Origin: Nocardioidaceae bacterium
GTDB lineage: Bacteria; Actinomycetota; Actinomycetes; Propionibacteriales; Nocardioidaceae
DNA length: 64,000 bases
Reading direction: 5' to 3'
Assembly: GCA_017744365.1 (NCBI GenBank)
Contig: JAGIBL010000002.1
Location: forward strand, 744,001 to 808,000
Below are positions 1-7,511 of the stretch, piece after piece (position 1 is the first letter of the stretch; each line of letters opens with the position of its first letter). The notes beneath the pieces are model-generated. The model did no database searches, was not told where the DNA came from, and was given only the letters and a program-made list of their open reading frames with translations. Both the position numbers and the translations under genes were made by a program.

Positions 1-420
1 TTCATCGACCAGGCGAACATCCCGATCGCCCCTGGGTTCACGGTGATGCTGCTGCGCCAGGGACAGGACGAGCTCGCAGGCCAGGTGTGGTCGACCTGGC
101 CCCTCGACCTCGGCTCGGACACCTGGTTCGCCGAGCTGCTCTGGTCCTTCTGCGCTGAGATCGCCCTCGGGCTCGGGCTTCCCGATCTGGGCGCCGAGAT
201 CTACACCCGGCTGCTGCCCTTGCGCGGTCAGTGCGTCATCGCGGGCACCGGCCCGGCCCACGGACCCGCGGACGCCTACCTGGCTCTTGCCGCGGCGGCC
301 ACCGGCGAGCGCGCCCTGGCCACCGAGCACGCCGAGGTGGCGCTGAAGCGGTGCGAGGAGTGGGACGTCCCGCAGGTCGCTCGGTGGCTGGGCGACCTGC
401 GGGAGAAGCACGGCTTCTAG
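1..420 (+). CDS. C-terminal end of a large BTAD/LuxR-type regulator (partial)
   Basis: The reading frame is open from the first base, so the true start lies upstream of the window; about 139 residues remain. They form alpha-helical, TPR-like repeats rich in Ala and Leu, with a segment naming tyrosine, leucine and a conserved-looking proline (AEIYTRLLPLRGQ) and a GPAHGPADAYLALAAAATG stretch. This arrangement is typical of the C-terminal end of large actinobacterial ATPase regulators of the AfsR/LuxR (LAL) or adenylate cyclase-linked type, in which it follows a P-loop domain. The N-terminal domains are missing, so the effector and output domain cannot be told. Its stop codon overlaps that of the convergent hemerythrin gene by 4 bp. 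Confidence 0.55.
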   Translation, partial: FIDQANIPIAPGFTVMLLRQGQDELAGQVWSTWPLDLGSDTWFAELLWSFCAEIALGLGLPDLGAEIYTRLLPLRGQCVIAGTGPAHGPADAYLALAAAATGERALATEHAEVALKRCEEWDVPQVARWLGDLREKHGF

Positions 421-1139
421 CTCACATACTTGAGGGCCCGGTCCTGCTGGCGGCGGTAGGAGCGCCGGGCGAGCACCCAGATCAGCTTGAACGGCCCGCC
501 CAGCTCGGCGAAGAGCTGGTCCCGGGTCGTGGCCGGCAGGCCGTCGACGACCCACGGCACGGCCCCGAAGAGCTGCTTGAGCGGGGTCCGCTCGCGGAAG
601 TGCTCCTGCTCCAGCCGCTCCCAGTCCTCGTTGGTCATGTACCGCTGCAGGATCGCGATGGCGTCGGTCTCCTCGTGGGCCAGGTGCCGGGCGAGCGCGT
701 CCCGAGTGGCCTCGATGCGCACCTTGAGCGCACGCCGCACGTCCTCGGCATCAATGCCCTGCCGGTCACCGGCGAGCGTGGCGAACCCCTCGGCGCAGGC
801 GGTGAGCAGCGGGTCGATGTGGCTGTGCTCCTCCTCCATCGCCTCCAGCGTGGCCCGCTCCTCGGCGTCGGCCCGCTCCAGCAGGAACGGCCAGACGCCG
901 GCGTCCTCGCCGCTGTGGTGCTTGTGCAGCACCTCGAAGAAGAGCTCCCAGCGGCCGCCGAGCGCCCGCCAGGTGTCCACGTCGTCGGCCGGGGTGGCGG
1001 CCACGGCCGCGGCGAACTTGTTCAGGTCGCGACGGAAGGCGTGGTGCATCAGGTACATCATCTTCATGTCGACCGGGCCCTCGGGCGCGGCGACCTGGCC
1101 CGGGAGGACCAGCTGCGTGGGGTAGGTCGTGGTGCTCAT
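417..1139 (-). CDS. Hemerythrin domain-containing protein
   Basis: A 240-residue cytosolic protein with the HHE cation-binding four-helix fold. Likely di-iron ligands are visible in order: HHAFRRD, HKHHSGED, EEEHSHID and HLAHEETD, spaced as expected for one hemerythrin domain, followed by a C-terminal helical tail with an aromatic, arginine-rich end. Family members sense or store oxygen or nitric oxide, or protect iron-sulfur proteins; which applies here cannot be told. The ATG at 1139 is chosen because a GGAG lies 8 bases upstream; an in-frame start 10 codons earlier has no such site. The gene is monocistronic and convergent with the gene at the window edge. Three phased direct repeats lie 45-75 bases upstream and may control it. 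Confidence 0.85.
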   Translation of the reverse strand: MSTTTYPTQLVLPGQVAAPEGPVDMKMMYLMHHAFRRDLNKFAAAVAATPADDVDTWRALGGRWELFFEVLHKHHSGEDAGVWPFLLERADAEERATLEAMEEEHSHIDPLLTACAEGFATLAGDRQGIDAEDVRRALKVRIEATRDALARHLAHEETDAIAILQRYMTNEDWERLEQEHFRERTPLKQLFGAVPWVVDGLPATTRDQLFAELGGPFKLIWVLARRSYRRQQDRALKYVS

Positions 1140-1183
1140 GGCGTTTCTCCTCGTTCGTGGTGGGACCACGGTGGAGGAGGCCG

Positions 1184-1214
1184 CTTGAGCGGCACTTGAG
1201 CGGGACTTGAGCGG
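1184..1214. repeat. Three CTTGAGCGG direct repeats at 11-bp spacing
   Basis: CTTGAGCGG begins at 1184, 1195 and 1206, so copies fall on the same face of the helix. The first copy sits in CCGCTTGAGCGG, an inverted repeat with CCGCT/AGCGG arms. The array lies 45-75 bases upstream of the hemerythrin start and about 16 bases past the hutI stop. It is probably an operator or activator site for the hemerythrin gene (inference). Confidence 0.5.
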
Positions 1215-1229
1215 CGGCTCTCCGGCTTC

Positions 1230-2378
1230 CTAGGCCCGCACGTCGAGCACGAGCGGCACCCCGGGGCGGTAGGCGAGGTGCACGTACGACGGCGCGTCCA
1301 GCACGGCCAGGTGCGCCCGGGCGCCCACGCCCAGGTGTCCGACGTCCTCGCGGCCCAGCGCGGCGGCGCCCCCGGCCGTGCACGCCCAGAGCGCCTCCGC
1401 CGGCGTCATCCCCATGTCCCGGACCGCGACGGCCAGGCAGAACGGCATCGAGGAGGTGTAGCTCGACCCGGGGTTGCAGTCGGTGGCCAGGGCGACGGTC
1501 ACACCCGCGTCCAGGAGCCGGCGGGCGTCCGGGTACGGCGACCGGGTGCTGAACTCGGCCCCGGGCAGCAGCGTGGCGATGGTGCCGGAGCCGGCGAGCG
1601 CGGCCACGTCGGCGTCGTCGAGGTGGGTGCAGTGGTCGACAGCGACCAGGCCGAGCTCGCAGGCCAGCTGGACGCCCGGACCGGGACCGAGCTGGTTGGC
1701 GTGCAGCCGGGGCTTGAGCCCCTTCGCCATCCCGGCCCGCAGCACCGCGCGGGACTGGTCGGCGTCGAAGGCACCGCGCTCGCAGAACGCGTCCACCCAG
1801 GTGGCGTACGGCGCCGCCGCCTCCAGCATCGGGCCGGTGACCAGGTCGACGTACCCGGCCGGGTCGTCGGCGTACTCGGGCGGGACCACGTGCGCGCCGA
1901 GGAACGTCGTCTCGGTGGTGAACTGGCTCGCCACGGCCAGCCCGCGGGCCTCGTCGCGCACGCTGAGCCCGTAGCCGCTCTTGATCTCGACGGTGGTGGT
2001 GCCCTGGCGGCGCATCTCGGCCAGGTGCCGGGCCACGTGCGCGGCGAGCTGCTCGTCGGTGGCGGCGCGGGTGGCGGCGACGGTGGTCCGGATGCCGCCG
2101 GCGCTGTAGGACTCCCCGGCCATCCGGGCGGCGAACTCGGCCGACCGGTCGCCGGCGAAGACGAGGTGGGCGTGGCTGTCCACGAAGCCCGGGATCACCG
2201 CGCGCCCGCCGAGGTCCTCGCGGGTGTCGGCGTCGGGGGCCTCGGCCTGCGGACCGACCCAGGCGACCTCGCCGGCCTCGATCACCAGCGCGGCGTTCCC
2301 GAGGACGCCGAGGCTCCCGTCGTACGACGGGTCGTTGGTGACCAGCTCGCCGATGCCGGTCAGCAGGTGGCTCGTCAT
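1230..2378 (-). CDS. hutI: Imidazolonepropionase
   Basis: A 382-residue cytosolic metallohydrolase of the amidohydrolase superfamily that opens 4-imidazolone-5-propanoate to N-formimidoyl-L-glutamate, third step of histidine degradation. Visible features are the metal-binding [14 protein letters not shown] (H69, H71), the substrate-loop signature [22 protein letters not shown], and [10 protein letters not shown] plus [11 protein letters not shown] for further metal ligands. Length matches the family. The ATG at 2378 overlaps the hutF stop in an ATGA, which implies translational coupling; longer upstream frames read through hutF and are rejected. It is last in the hutF-side operon. Confidence 0.95.
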   Translation of the reverse strand: MTSHLLTGIGELVTNDPSYDGSLGVLGNAALVIEAGEVAWVGPQAEAPDADTREDLGGRAVIPGFVDSHAHLVFAGDRSAEFAARMAGESYSAGGIRTTVAATRAATDEQLAAHVARHLAEMRRQGTTTVEIKSGYGLSVRDEARGLAVASQFTTETTFLGAHVVPPEYADDPAGYVDLVTGPMLEAAAPYATWVDAFCERGAFDADQSRAVLRAGMAKGLKPRLHANQLGPGPGVQLACELGLVAVDHCTHLDDADVAALAGSGTIATLLPGAEFSTRSPYPDARRLLDAGVTVALATDCNPGSSYTSSMPFCLAVAVRDMGMTPAEALWACTAGGAAALGREDVGHLGVGARAHLAVLDAPSYVHLAYRPGVPLVLDVRA

Positions 2379-3571
2379 GCTCGTCCCTTCACGTCCGCCC
2401 CCGTCGCCGCGAAGACGAGGGTCTCGGGCGCGGCACCGGTGCCGCGGGTCCGCCAGGTGTCCAGGTCGACGGTGACCAGGTCGGCGCGCTGGCCGACCGC
2501 GATCCGGCCGGCGTCCTCGAAGCCGAGGCTCGCGTGGCCGTGCACGGTCGCGGCGTCGAGCAGCTCGGCGGCCGACCAGTGGCCGCGCTCCTGGGAAGCC
2601 AGCCGCTCGTGCATCTCCACCGCGCGCATCTCCTCGAACAGGTCGATGACCGCGTGGCTGTCCGAGCCCAGGGTCAGCACCGCGCCGGCGTCGTGCAGCC
2701 GCCGAGCCGGGCCGATGCCGTCGGCGAGGTCGCGCTCGGTCGTCGGGCAGAAGCAGACCCGGGTCGCGGACTCGCCGAGCAGCCGGATGTCGGTGCCGGT
2801 GAGGTGCGTGGCGTGCACGACGCTGGTCATCGGGCCGAGCGCGCCGGCCTCCTCGAGCAGCTGGGTCGGGGTCAGGTCGTAGGCGCGCAGGCACTGCTCG
2901 TTCTCGGCGACCTGCTCGGACAGGTGCACGTGCAGCGGCCGCCCCTGCGCCGCCTTGGCGACGGTGGCCAGCTGGTCGCGCGGGACCGCGCGCACCGAGT
3001 GGATCGCCACGCCCACACGCGGATCGTCGAAAGCGGCGACCCGCTCGGCCCAGCGGTCGGCGTCGCCGTCGGAGAAGCGGCGCTGCACGCCCTCGGGCTC
3101 GCGGCCGATCCCGGCGGCGAGGTAGCAGGTGTCGAGCAGCCGGATCCGGATGCCTGCCTCGTCGGCGGCGGCCAGCAGGGCCTTGCCCATCTCGTTGGGG
3201 TCGTCGTAGGGCGTCCCGTCGGCCTGGTGGTGCAGGTAGTGGAACTCCCCGACCGCGCCGATGCCGGTCGCGACCATCTCGGCGTAGACGTCCTTCGCGA
3301 GCGCGAAGTAGGAGTCCGGGGTGAGCTCGGCGGCGCGGGCGTACATCTGGTCGCGCCAGGTCCAGAAGGTGCCGCGCTCGGTCTGGGTGTGGCCGCGCAG
3401 GGCCCGGTGGAAGGCGTGCGAGTGGCAGTTCGCCATCGCGGGCATCGTCAGGCCCTTCGTCACGGGCCCGGCGGCGCCGGCTCGTACGCCGGTGATCACG
3501 CCGTCCTGGCTGGTGATCTCGACGTTGGCCAGCACCTGGTCGCCGACGAGGGCGTACTCGTGGACGGTCAT
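2375..3571 (-). CDS. hutF: Formimidoylglutamate deiminase
   Basis: A 398-residue amidohydrolase-superfamily enzyme that deiminates N-formimidoyl-L-glutamate to N-formyl-L-glutamate and ammonia, the two-step branch of histidine catabolism. Motifs seen: [15 protein letters not shown] (metal ligands H50 and H52), [19 protein letters not shown] and the GSDSHAVID aspartate-histidine region. Presence of HutF means this organism uses the formylglutamate route rather than formimidoylglutamase. The gene overlaps both neighbours by 4 bp (ATGA), so the amidohydrolase, hutF and hutI are coupled. A following deformylase (HutG) is needed to finish the pathway; no canonical one is present, see the adjacent M20 enzyme. 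Confidence 0.93.
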   Translation of the reverse strand: MTVHEYALVGDQVLANVEITSQDGVITGVRAGAAGPVTKGLTMPAMANCHSHAFHRALRGHTQTERGTFWTWRDQMYARAAELTPDSYFALAKDVYAEMVATGIGAVGEFHYLHHQADGTPYDDPNEMGKALLAAADEAGIRIRLLDTCYLAAGIGREPEGVQRRFSDGDADRWAERVAAFDDPRVGVAIHSVRAVPRDQLATVAKAAQGRPLHVHLSEQVAENEQCLRAYDLTPTQLLEEAGALGPMTSVVHATHLTGTDIRLLGESATRVCFCPTTERDLADGIGPARRLHDAGAVLTLGSDSHAVIDLFEEMRAVEMHERLASQERGHWSAAELLDAATVHGHASLGFEDAGRIAVGQRADLVTVDLDTWRTRGTGAAPETLVFAATGADVKGRA

Positions 3572-4764
3572 CGGGTCAGCTCCGTGAGCGCGTCGGCGAG
3601 CGCCTCGACGCCGGCCAGGCAGTCGGCCGTCTCGGCGTGCTCGTCGGGCGCGTGCGAGATGCCGGTCGGGTTGCGCACGAACAGCATGGCGCTGGGGATG
3701 CCGGCGTCGGCGAGCACGCCGGCGTCGTGGCCGGCCTGGGTCGGGATCACCGGGCGGCCGTGCGCGAGACGTCCGGTGAGCTCGGCGTCGAAGACGACCT
3801 CGGGGGTCACGGACTCGACCCGGACCTCGACCTCGGTGCCGTCGCGGCCGGCGCGCTCGGTCGCCTGCTTCTCGATGGTGGCGACCAGCTCGGCGAGGGC
3901 GTCGTCACTGGCGCAGCGCGCGTCCATCCACGCGGTCACCCGGGAAGGCACCGCGTTGGTCGCGTTCGGGCCCACGTCGATCCGGCCGAAGGTGGCGCGG
4001 TTGCCGGAGAGCCGGGCCTGCTTGGCCGCGGCCAGGGCCGTCATCGCATAGGTGAGCATCGGGTCGTGCCGGTCCGGCATCGCGGTGGTCCCGGCGTGGT
4101 TGGCCTGCCCGGTGAAGTCGAAGCGGTACCGCCCGTGCGGCCAGATCGAGGAGGCCAGCCCGACCGCCTCGTCGCGGTGCACCAGGTCGCGGCCCTGCTC
4201 GACGTGGAGCTCCAGGTAGCAGGCGACGTCCTGCAGCCACCGGCTCGGCCCGAGGTCGGGCTCGAGGCCCGCGGCGACCATGGCGTCCTCGATGCCGACC
4301 CCGGCCGGGTCGCGCAGCTCGCGGGCACGCTCGGGCGTGGTGGTGCCGGCGGCCAGCCGGGAGCCGAGGCAGGCCAGCCCGAACCGGCTGCCCTCCTCCT
4401 CGGCGAAGACGGCCACGCCCACGGGCTTGCCCGGGGTGAAGCCGCGGTCGCGGAGCAGGTCGACGGCGGCCAGCGCGGAGACCACGCCCAGCGGGCCGTC
4501 GTACGCGCCGCCGTCGAGCACCGAGTCCAGGTGGGAGCCGGTCAGGACCGCCTTGCCGGTGGCGCCCTCGGGCTCCCACCAGGCGACGGTGTTGCCGTTG
4601 CCGTCGTGCTCCAGGCGCAGCCCGCGCGCGGCGGCCTGCTCGGCGAACCAGGCGTGGCACTCGCGCTCGGCGGTGGCGAAGGGCTGGCGGAAGTAGCCGC
4701 CGCTGCTGGCCGACCGGCCGAGGGCGGCGAGGGCGGTCCACATCGACTCGAAGTCGTCAGGCAA
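3568..4764 (-). CDS. M20-family amidohydrolase of the hut operon
   Basis: A 398-residue zinc/manganese peptidase-fold hydrolase of the allantoate amidohydrolase/N-carbamoyl amino acid hydrolase group. Metal-site motifs are visible: GSHLDSV (H78, D80), YDGPLG (bridging D89), the EEEGSRF acid pair near 122-124, and a C-terminal GHDAG. The conserved NHAGTTAM dimerisation loop is near residue 230. Sequence alone would name it allantoate amidohydrolase, but no other purine or ureide gene is near and it is the first gene of an operon with hutF and hutI. I infer that it hydrolyses N-formylglutamate in place of HutG. Start is a TTG at 4764 with a GGGGA-like site upstream; an ATG at 4743 is the alternative. 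Confidence 0.75.
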   Translation of the reverse strand: MPDDFESMWTALAALGRSASSGGYFRQPFATAERECHAWFAEQAAARGLRLEHDGNGNTVAWWEPEGATGKAVLTGSHLDSVLDGGAYDGPLGVVSALAAVDLLRDRGFTPGKPVGVAVFAEEEGSRFGLACLGSRLAAGTTTPERARELRDPAGVGIEDAMVAAGLEPDLGPSRWLQDVACYLELHVEQGRDLVHRDEAVGLASSIWPHGRYRFDFTGQANHAGTTAMPDRHDPMLTYAMTALAAAKQARLSGNRATFGRIDVGPNATNAVPSRVTAWMDARCASDDALAELVATIEKQATERAGRDGTEVEVRVESVTPEVVFDAELTGRLAHGRPVIPTQAGHDAGVLADAGIPSAMLFVRNPTGISHAPDEHAETADCLAGVEALADALTELTR

Positions 4765-4774
4765 GGTTTCCCCT

Positions 4775-5386
4775 ATGGATTTTCAGGAGGTCGTGGATCG
4801 GCGCCGGATGGTCCGCAATTACGCCGACCGGCCGGTGGATCGCGCGATCGTGGATCGCGCGCTGCGCAACGCCACCCGGGCGCCGAGTGCCGGGTTCAGC
4901 CAGGGCTGGGGCTTCCTGGTGCTGGACACCCCCGGCGACGTACGGCGCTGGTGGCAGGTCACCGCGGAGCCCGGGTCCCTGGAGGCCCCGGACCGCTGGC
5001 TGCGCGGCATGATGCGGGCACCCGTGGTGATCGTGCCGTGCTCCAGCAAGGCGGCCTACCTGGACCGGTACGCCGAGGCGGACAAGGGCTGGACTGATCG
5101 AGACGAGGCTCGCTGGCCGGCGCCGTTCTGGCACATGGACGCGGCGATGGCCTCGCTGCTGATCCTGCAGACCGCCGTCGACGAGGGCCTGGGCGCGTGC
5201 TTCTTCGGCATCCCGGTCGAGCGCGTCGGTGCGGTGCGCGAGGAGTTCGGCATCGACCCGGCGCACGACCCGGTCGGCGTGATCACCCTGGGCCATCGCG
5301 CCGAGGACGCCGGTGCCCAGGGCTCGCCCTCGCGCCGGCCGCGGAAGCCGGTCGCCGAGGTCGTGCATCGCGGGCACTGGCGCTGA
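4775..5386 (+). CDS. Nitroreductase family flavoprotein
   Basis: A 203-residue protein of the FMN-dependent nitroreductase fold. The N-terminal MDFQEVVDRRRMVRNYADRPV carries the basic FMN-phosphate-binding region, followed by ATRAPSAGFSQGW, another FMN contact of the family, and a C-terminal DEGLGACFFGIP with the glycine-rich turn near the flavin. Substrate cannot be inferred. Its ATG lies only 10 bp from the divergent TTG of the M20 gene, without a Shine-Dalgarno sequence, so its mRNA may be leaderless or read from a promoter inside the M20 gene. Confidence 0.8.
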   Translation: MDFQEVVDRRRMVRNYADRPVDRAIVDRALRNATRAPSAGFSQGWGFLVLDTPGDVRRWWQVTAEPGSLEAPDRWLRGMMRAPVVIVPCSSKAAYLDRYAEADKGWTDRDEARWPAPFWHMDAAMASLLILQTAVDEGLGACFFGIPVERVGAVREEFGIDPAHDPVGVITLGHRAEDAGAQGSPSRRPRKPVAEVVHRGHWR

Positions 5387-5449
5387 AGAGGGCACGGGTC
5401 CAGTCCACTGGTCCGGCGTACCGGGGTCAACGCGGCAGCGACCCGCGCT

Positions 5450-5465
5450 GTCTGAGATACGAGAC
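5450..5465. promoter_or_regulatory. Inverted repeat, hut-type operator (site 1)
   Basis: GTCTGAGATACGAGAC, with GTCT/AGAC arms, is 13 of 16 identical to the element upstream of hutH. It lies 63 bases after the nitroreductase gene and 51-66 bases before the sortase start. Likely bound by the same factor as sites 2 and 3 (inference). Confidence 0.5.
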
Positions 5466-5503
5466 CCCTCGGGGTTCGCGACGACCGGGCACCGCCGACG
5501 ACC

Positions 5504-5509
5504 TACCCT
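5504..5509 (+). promoter_or_regulatory. Predicted -10 element for a leaderless sortase mRNA
   Basis: TACCCT ends 6 bases before the ATG, so transcription would start at the start codon; there is no Shine-Dalgarno sequence. No good -35 is seen. The same TAnnnT-N6/7-start layout recurs at several other genes in the window. Confidence 0.45.
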
Positions 5510-5515
5510 GGTGAC

Positions 5516-6217
5516 ATGTTCGCGGGGGAGTCCGGCCGGAGTGCGCGGGTGCAGCGCGGGGTCGCCGTCGTCGCCCTGGCGGTGGCGGCTGCCATCGCCG
5601 CGGTCTGGCTGCTCTGGCCCGAGGGAACGGTGCCGCGCGCCGAGCCGGCGCCGCCGCCAGCCCCGCAGGCCGTCGTCGCCGGGACCGTGCTCAAGGACGC
5701 GCTGTGCCACCGGCCCGCCACGCGCCCGTTCGTGCCGACCCGGATCACGGTGCCGCACGTGACCACGAACGCCGAGGTCCTCGCGCTCCCCCGGGACGCC
5801 AACAACGTGCCGCAGGCCCCGCCGATCTCGAGCACCGGCAAGACGCAGTTCGCCTGGGACGCGCCGACGATCAAGCCCGGCGAGGCCCAGGGCAACGTGC
5901 TCATCAACGCGCACACCTGGCCGGACGGGACCGCGCTCGGCAACCACCTGCTCGACAACGTGCAGGTCGGGCACACCATCATCGTGCGGGGGCAGGGCGG
6001 CGCCGAGCTCTGCTACACCGTCACCAAGCGGGACGTGATCGTGGCCAGCGGCGGGTCCTGGGAGTACTACGCCAAGGACGGCCCGCCGCAGCTCGCCCTG
6101 ATCGTCTGCTCGCCGCCGCGGCTCGGCCCGGGGAACTGGCTGCACCGGACGATCTGGTACGCCTCCCCGTGGGGCACGCCGCAGGCGCGGGCGGCCCGGG
6201 CCAGCGCGGCCTCCTGA
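5516..6217 (+). CDS. Class F sortase
   Basis: A 233-residue membrane-anchored transpeptidase-fold protein. One N-terminal transmembrane segment (about residues 15-34) precedes a Pro/Ala-rich linker and the sortase beta-barrel. The catalytic triad is intact: H133 in VLINAHTW, C198 in LALIVCSP and R211 in LHRTIWYAS. This matches the single-domain class F sortases of actinobacteria, which join LPXTG-like proteins to peptidoglycan or act as carboxypeptidases. No LPXTG substrate is encoded next to it. It is a useful contrast with the catalytically dead sortase homologue in the Pst cluster. The gene appears to be transcribed alone, facing the convergent small genes at 6228-7490. Confidence 0.85.
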   Translation: MFAGESGRSARVQRGVAVVALAVAAAIAAVWLLWPEGTVPRAEPAPPPAPQAVVAGTVLKDALCHRPATRPFVPTRITVPHVTTNAEVLALPRDANNVPQAPPISSTGKTQFAWDAPTIKPGEAQGNVLINAHTWPDGTALGNHLLDNVQVGHTIIVRGQGGAELCYTVTKRDVIVASGGSWEYYAKDGPPQLALIVCSPPRLGPGNWLHRTIWYASPWGTPQARAARASAAS

Positions 6218-6227
6218 CCCTCGAAGG

Positions 6228-6431
6228 TCAGGCGCTCCCGGGGTCGGTCTCGTCCTCGGGCGGGATCCGCCCGGCGGCCCGGTCGGCCGCGATCTCGGCT
6301 TCGAGGGCCTTGCGCGCCCTCGCCTGGAGCTTTGCCGTCTGCCGCTTGCGGCCGTAGAAGTCGGCCATGATCTCAGGATTGGGCCGAAACGGGATCCACC
6401 CGCCCGGCTCGTAGGACTTGTCATCAGCCAT
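6228..6431 (-). CDS. Small conserved-looking hypothetical protein
   Basis: A 67-residue protein with no signal peptide or membrane segment. It starts with a Trp/Pro-rich part (GGWIPFRPNPEIMADFYGRK), continues with a charged Ala/Arg helix and ends in an acidic Pro-rich tail. A GGAGG stands 8 bases before the ATG, a strong ribosome-binding site that supports the gene. It lies 17 bp after the membrane protein gene at 6449-6901 and is probably co-transcribed with it. I do not recognise a family. Confidence 0.55.
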   Translation of the reverse strand: MADDKSYEPGGWIPFRPNPEIMADFYGRKRQTAKLQARARKALEAEIAADRAAGRIPPEDETDPGSA

Positions 6432-6448
6432 GGAGATGCCTCCCGTCG

Positions 6449-6901
6449 TCAGCTCGCGAGCTCGACGATAGATCCGGCGAGCATCAGGACGGCAGAAACG
6501 GCAATAGCGACCACCGAGAACTTCGCCCAGGCGGTCTTCCGGTTCAAGCGCTTCTCCTCGAGATCGAGGAAGAAGATGCGCGCGTCGAGCAGGTCGCGAG
6601 TGGTCACATCCGCCGGCGCCGCCAGGTAGCGGTCACGCACGGTTCGGGCACCAACCGCCTCGGCGACTGAGCGCGGCCACAGCGCAACGACGGCCGCCAG
6701 CACCGCCAGGCCTGCGACCACGACTGCGGCGGCTTGCAGCAAGTTCTGCAGCTCCCGCGACAGTCCGATGAAGACGCCACCGAAGCCGACGATGAGGCCG
6801 GCTCGCGAGTCCACCTCCGAGCCGGCCCGTTCGGCCTCTGCGACGTGCCGATCGACCTCGGCGCGCACGATCGTCAGCGAGGGCGGGGGCGGTTTCTCCA
6901 C
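6449..6901 (-). CDS. Two-helix membrane protein, SLATT/Pycsar-effector-like
   Basis: A 150-residue protein starting at GTG 6901 (VEKPPPP). A charged N-terminal helix leads into EVDSRAGLIVGFGGVFIGLS, where an Asp-Ser-Arg-Ala-Gly just before the first membrane segment recalls the ADTKAG motif of SLATT and PycTM-type proteins. A second hydrophobic segment (about 62-82) follows, then a cytoplasmic helical region with FFLDLEEKRLNRKTAW and a final membrane segment. Related proteins act as membrane effectors in nucleotide-signalling defence, but no cyclase is adjacent, so that role is only a possibility. The GTG is preferred over the upstream start at 7021, which would overlap the next gene; a TAGCGT box 7 bases upstream suggests a leaderless transcript. 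Confidence 0.5.
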   Translation of the reverse strand: MEKPPPPSLTIVRAEVDRHVAEAERAGSEVDSRAGLIVGFGGVFIGLSRELQNLLQAAAVVVAGLAVLAAVVALWPRSVAEAVGARTVRDRYLAAPADVTTRDLLDARIFFLDLEEKRLNRKTAWAKFSVVAIAVSAVLMLAGSIVELAS

Positions 6902-6974
6902 CCGGCCGACGCTAGGGACGTCGCGTTGGATCCCGCTCGTCCCGAGCGCCGGCCTGTGGAGAACTCGTCCCAGA

Positions 6975-7490
6975 TCACGCCTGGGGATAACTCGGCACGC
7001 TCGTACCGCGGAACCACTCATTGGTCGTCGGCACGAACAGCAGCACCACCACGGCCACCGCGGCAGGCGCGATGACGACCGTGTGCGGGCCGAAGGTCAG
7101 CACGGAGAGGACGAGAGCAAGCGCCGAGCAGCCCGCCAGGCCGACGCGCCCCCAGGACTTCCGCCGCCAGGTCTGCCGCGCGAACCAGCAGGCCAGTGCC
7201 GACGAGCCCAGCGAGACTGCCCCGCTCCCGAGCGCCAAGGCCACCATCTCGGCTCTGTCGCCGGTCCCGAAGTCGCGCAGCACGATGCTGCCCACGAGCG
7301 CGGCCATCGCCAGGAAGAACAGCGTCAGCAGCACCGCCAGCCCGCAGCAGACGTACGTGATGATCGCGGCGGCCTGCACGGTCCCCGGCGGGCCGGTCCG
7401 GGCCTGCCACGGCCCCTGCTGCCAGGTCGGCGGCAGGGGCGGTGGCGGCGGCCACGAGGAGGGCGGCGTGCCACCCGGGTTCTCGGTCAC
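6975..7490 (-). CDS. Proline-rich multi-pass membrane protein
   Basis: A 171-residue protein with a Pro/Trp-rich cytoplasmic head (residues 1-35), followed by four hydrophobic segments: AAAIITYVCCGLAVLLTLFF, a second continuing to about residue 70, GSGAVSLGSSALACWFA, and two at the C-terminus around VGLAGCSALALVLSV and VVIAPAAVAVVVLLFV. The layout is that of the DUF4190-like or general Pro-rich membrane proteins common in actinobacteria; no enzymatic motif is seen. It starts at GTG 7490, 21 bp after the hutU stop, so it may be a read-through member of the hutHU transcript. Confidence 0.6.
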   Translation of the reverse strand: MTENPGGTPPSSWPPPPPLPPTWQQGPWQARTGPPGTVQAAAIITYVCCGLAVLLTLFFLAMAALVGSIVLRDFGTGDRAEMVALALGSGAVSLGSSALACWFARQTWRRKSWGRVGLAGCSALALVLSVLTFGPHTVVIAPAAVAVVVLLFVPTTNEWFRGTSVPSYPQA

Positions 7491-7511
7491 ACGGTCATTC
7501 GACCAGGCGGC

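Noticed and set aside
3568-4764. Allantoate degradation as the role of the M20 enzyme
   Set aside because: No allantoinase, ureidoglycolate or urease genes lie near, and the gene is coupled to hutF and hutI.
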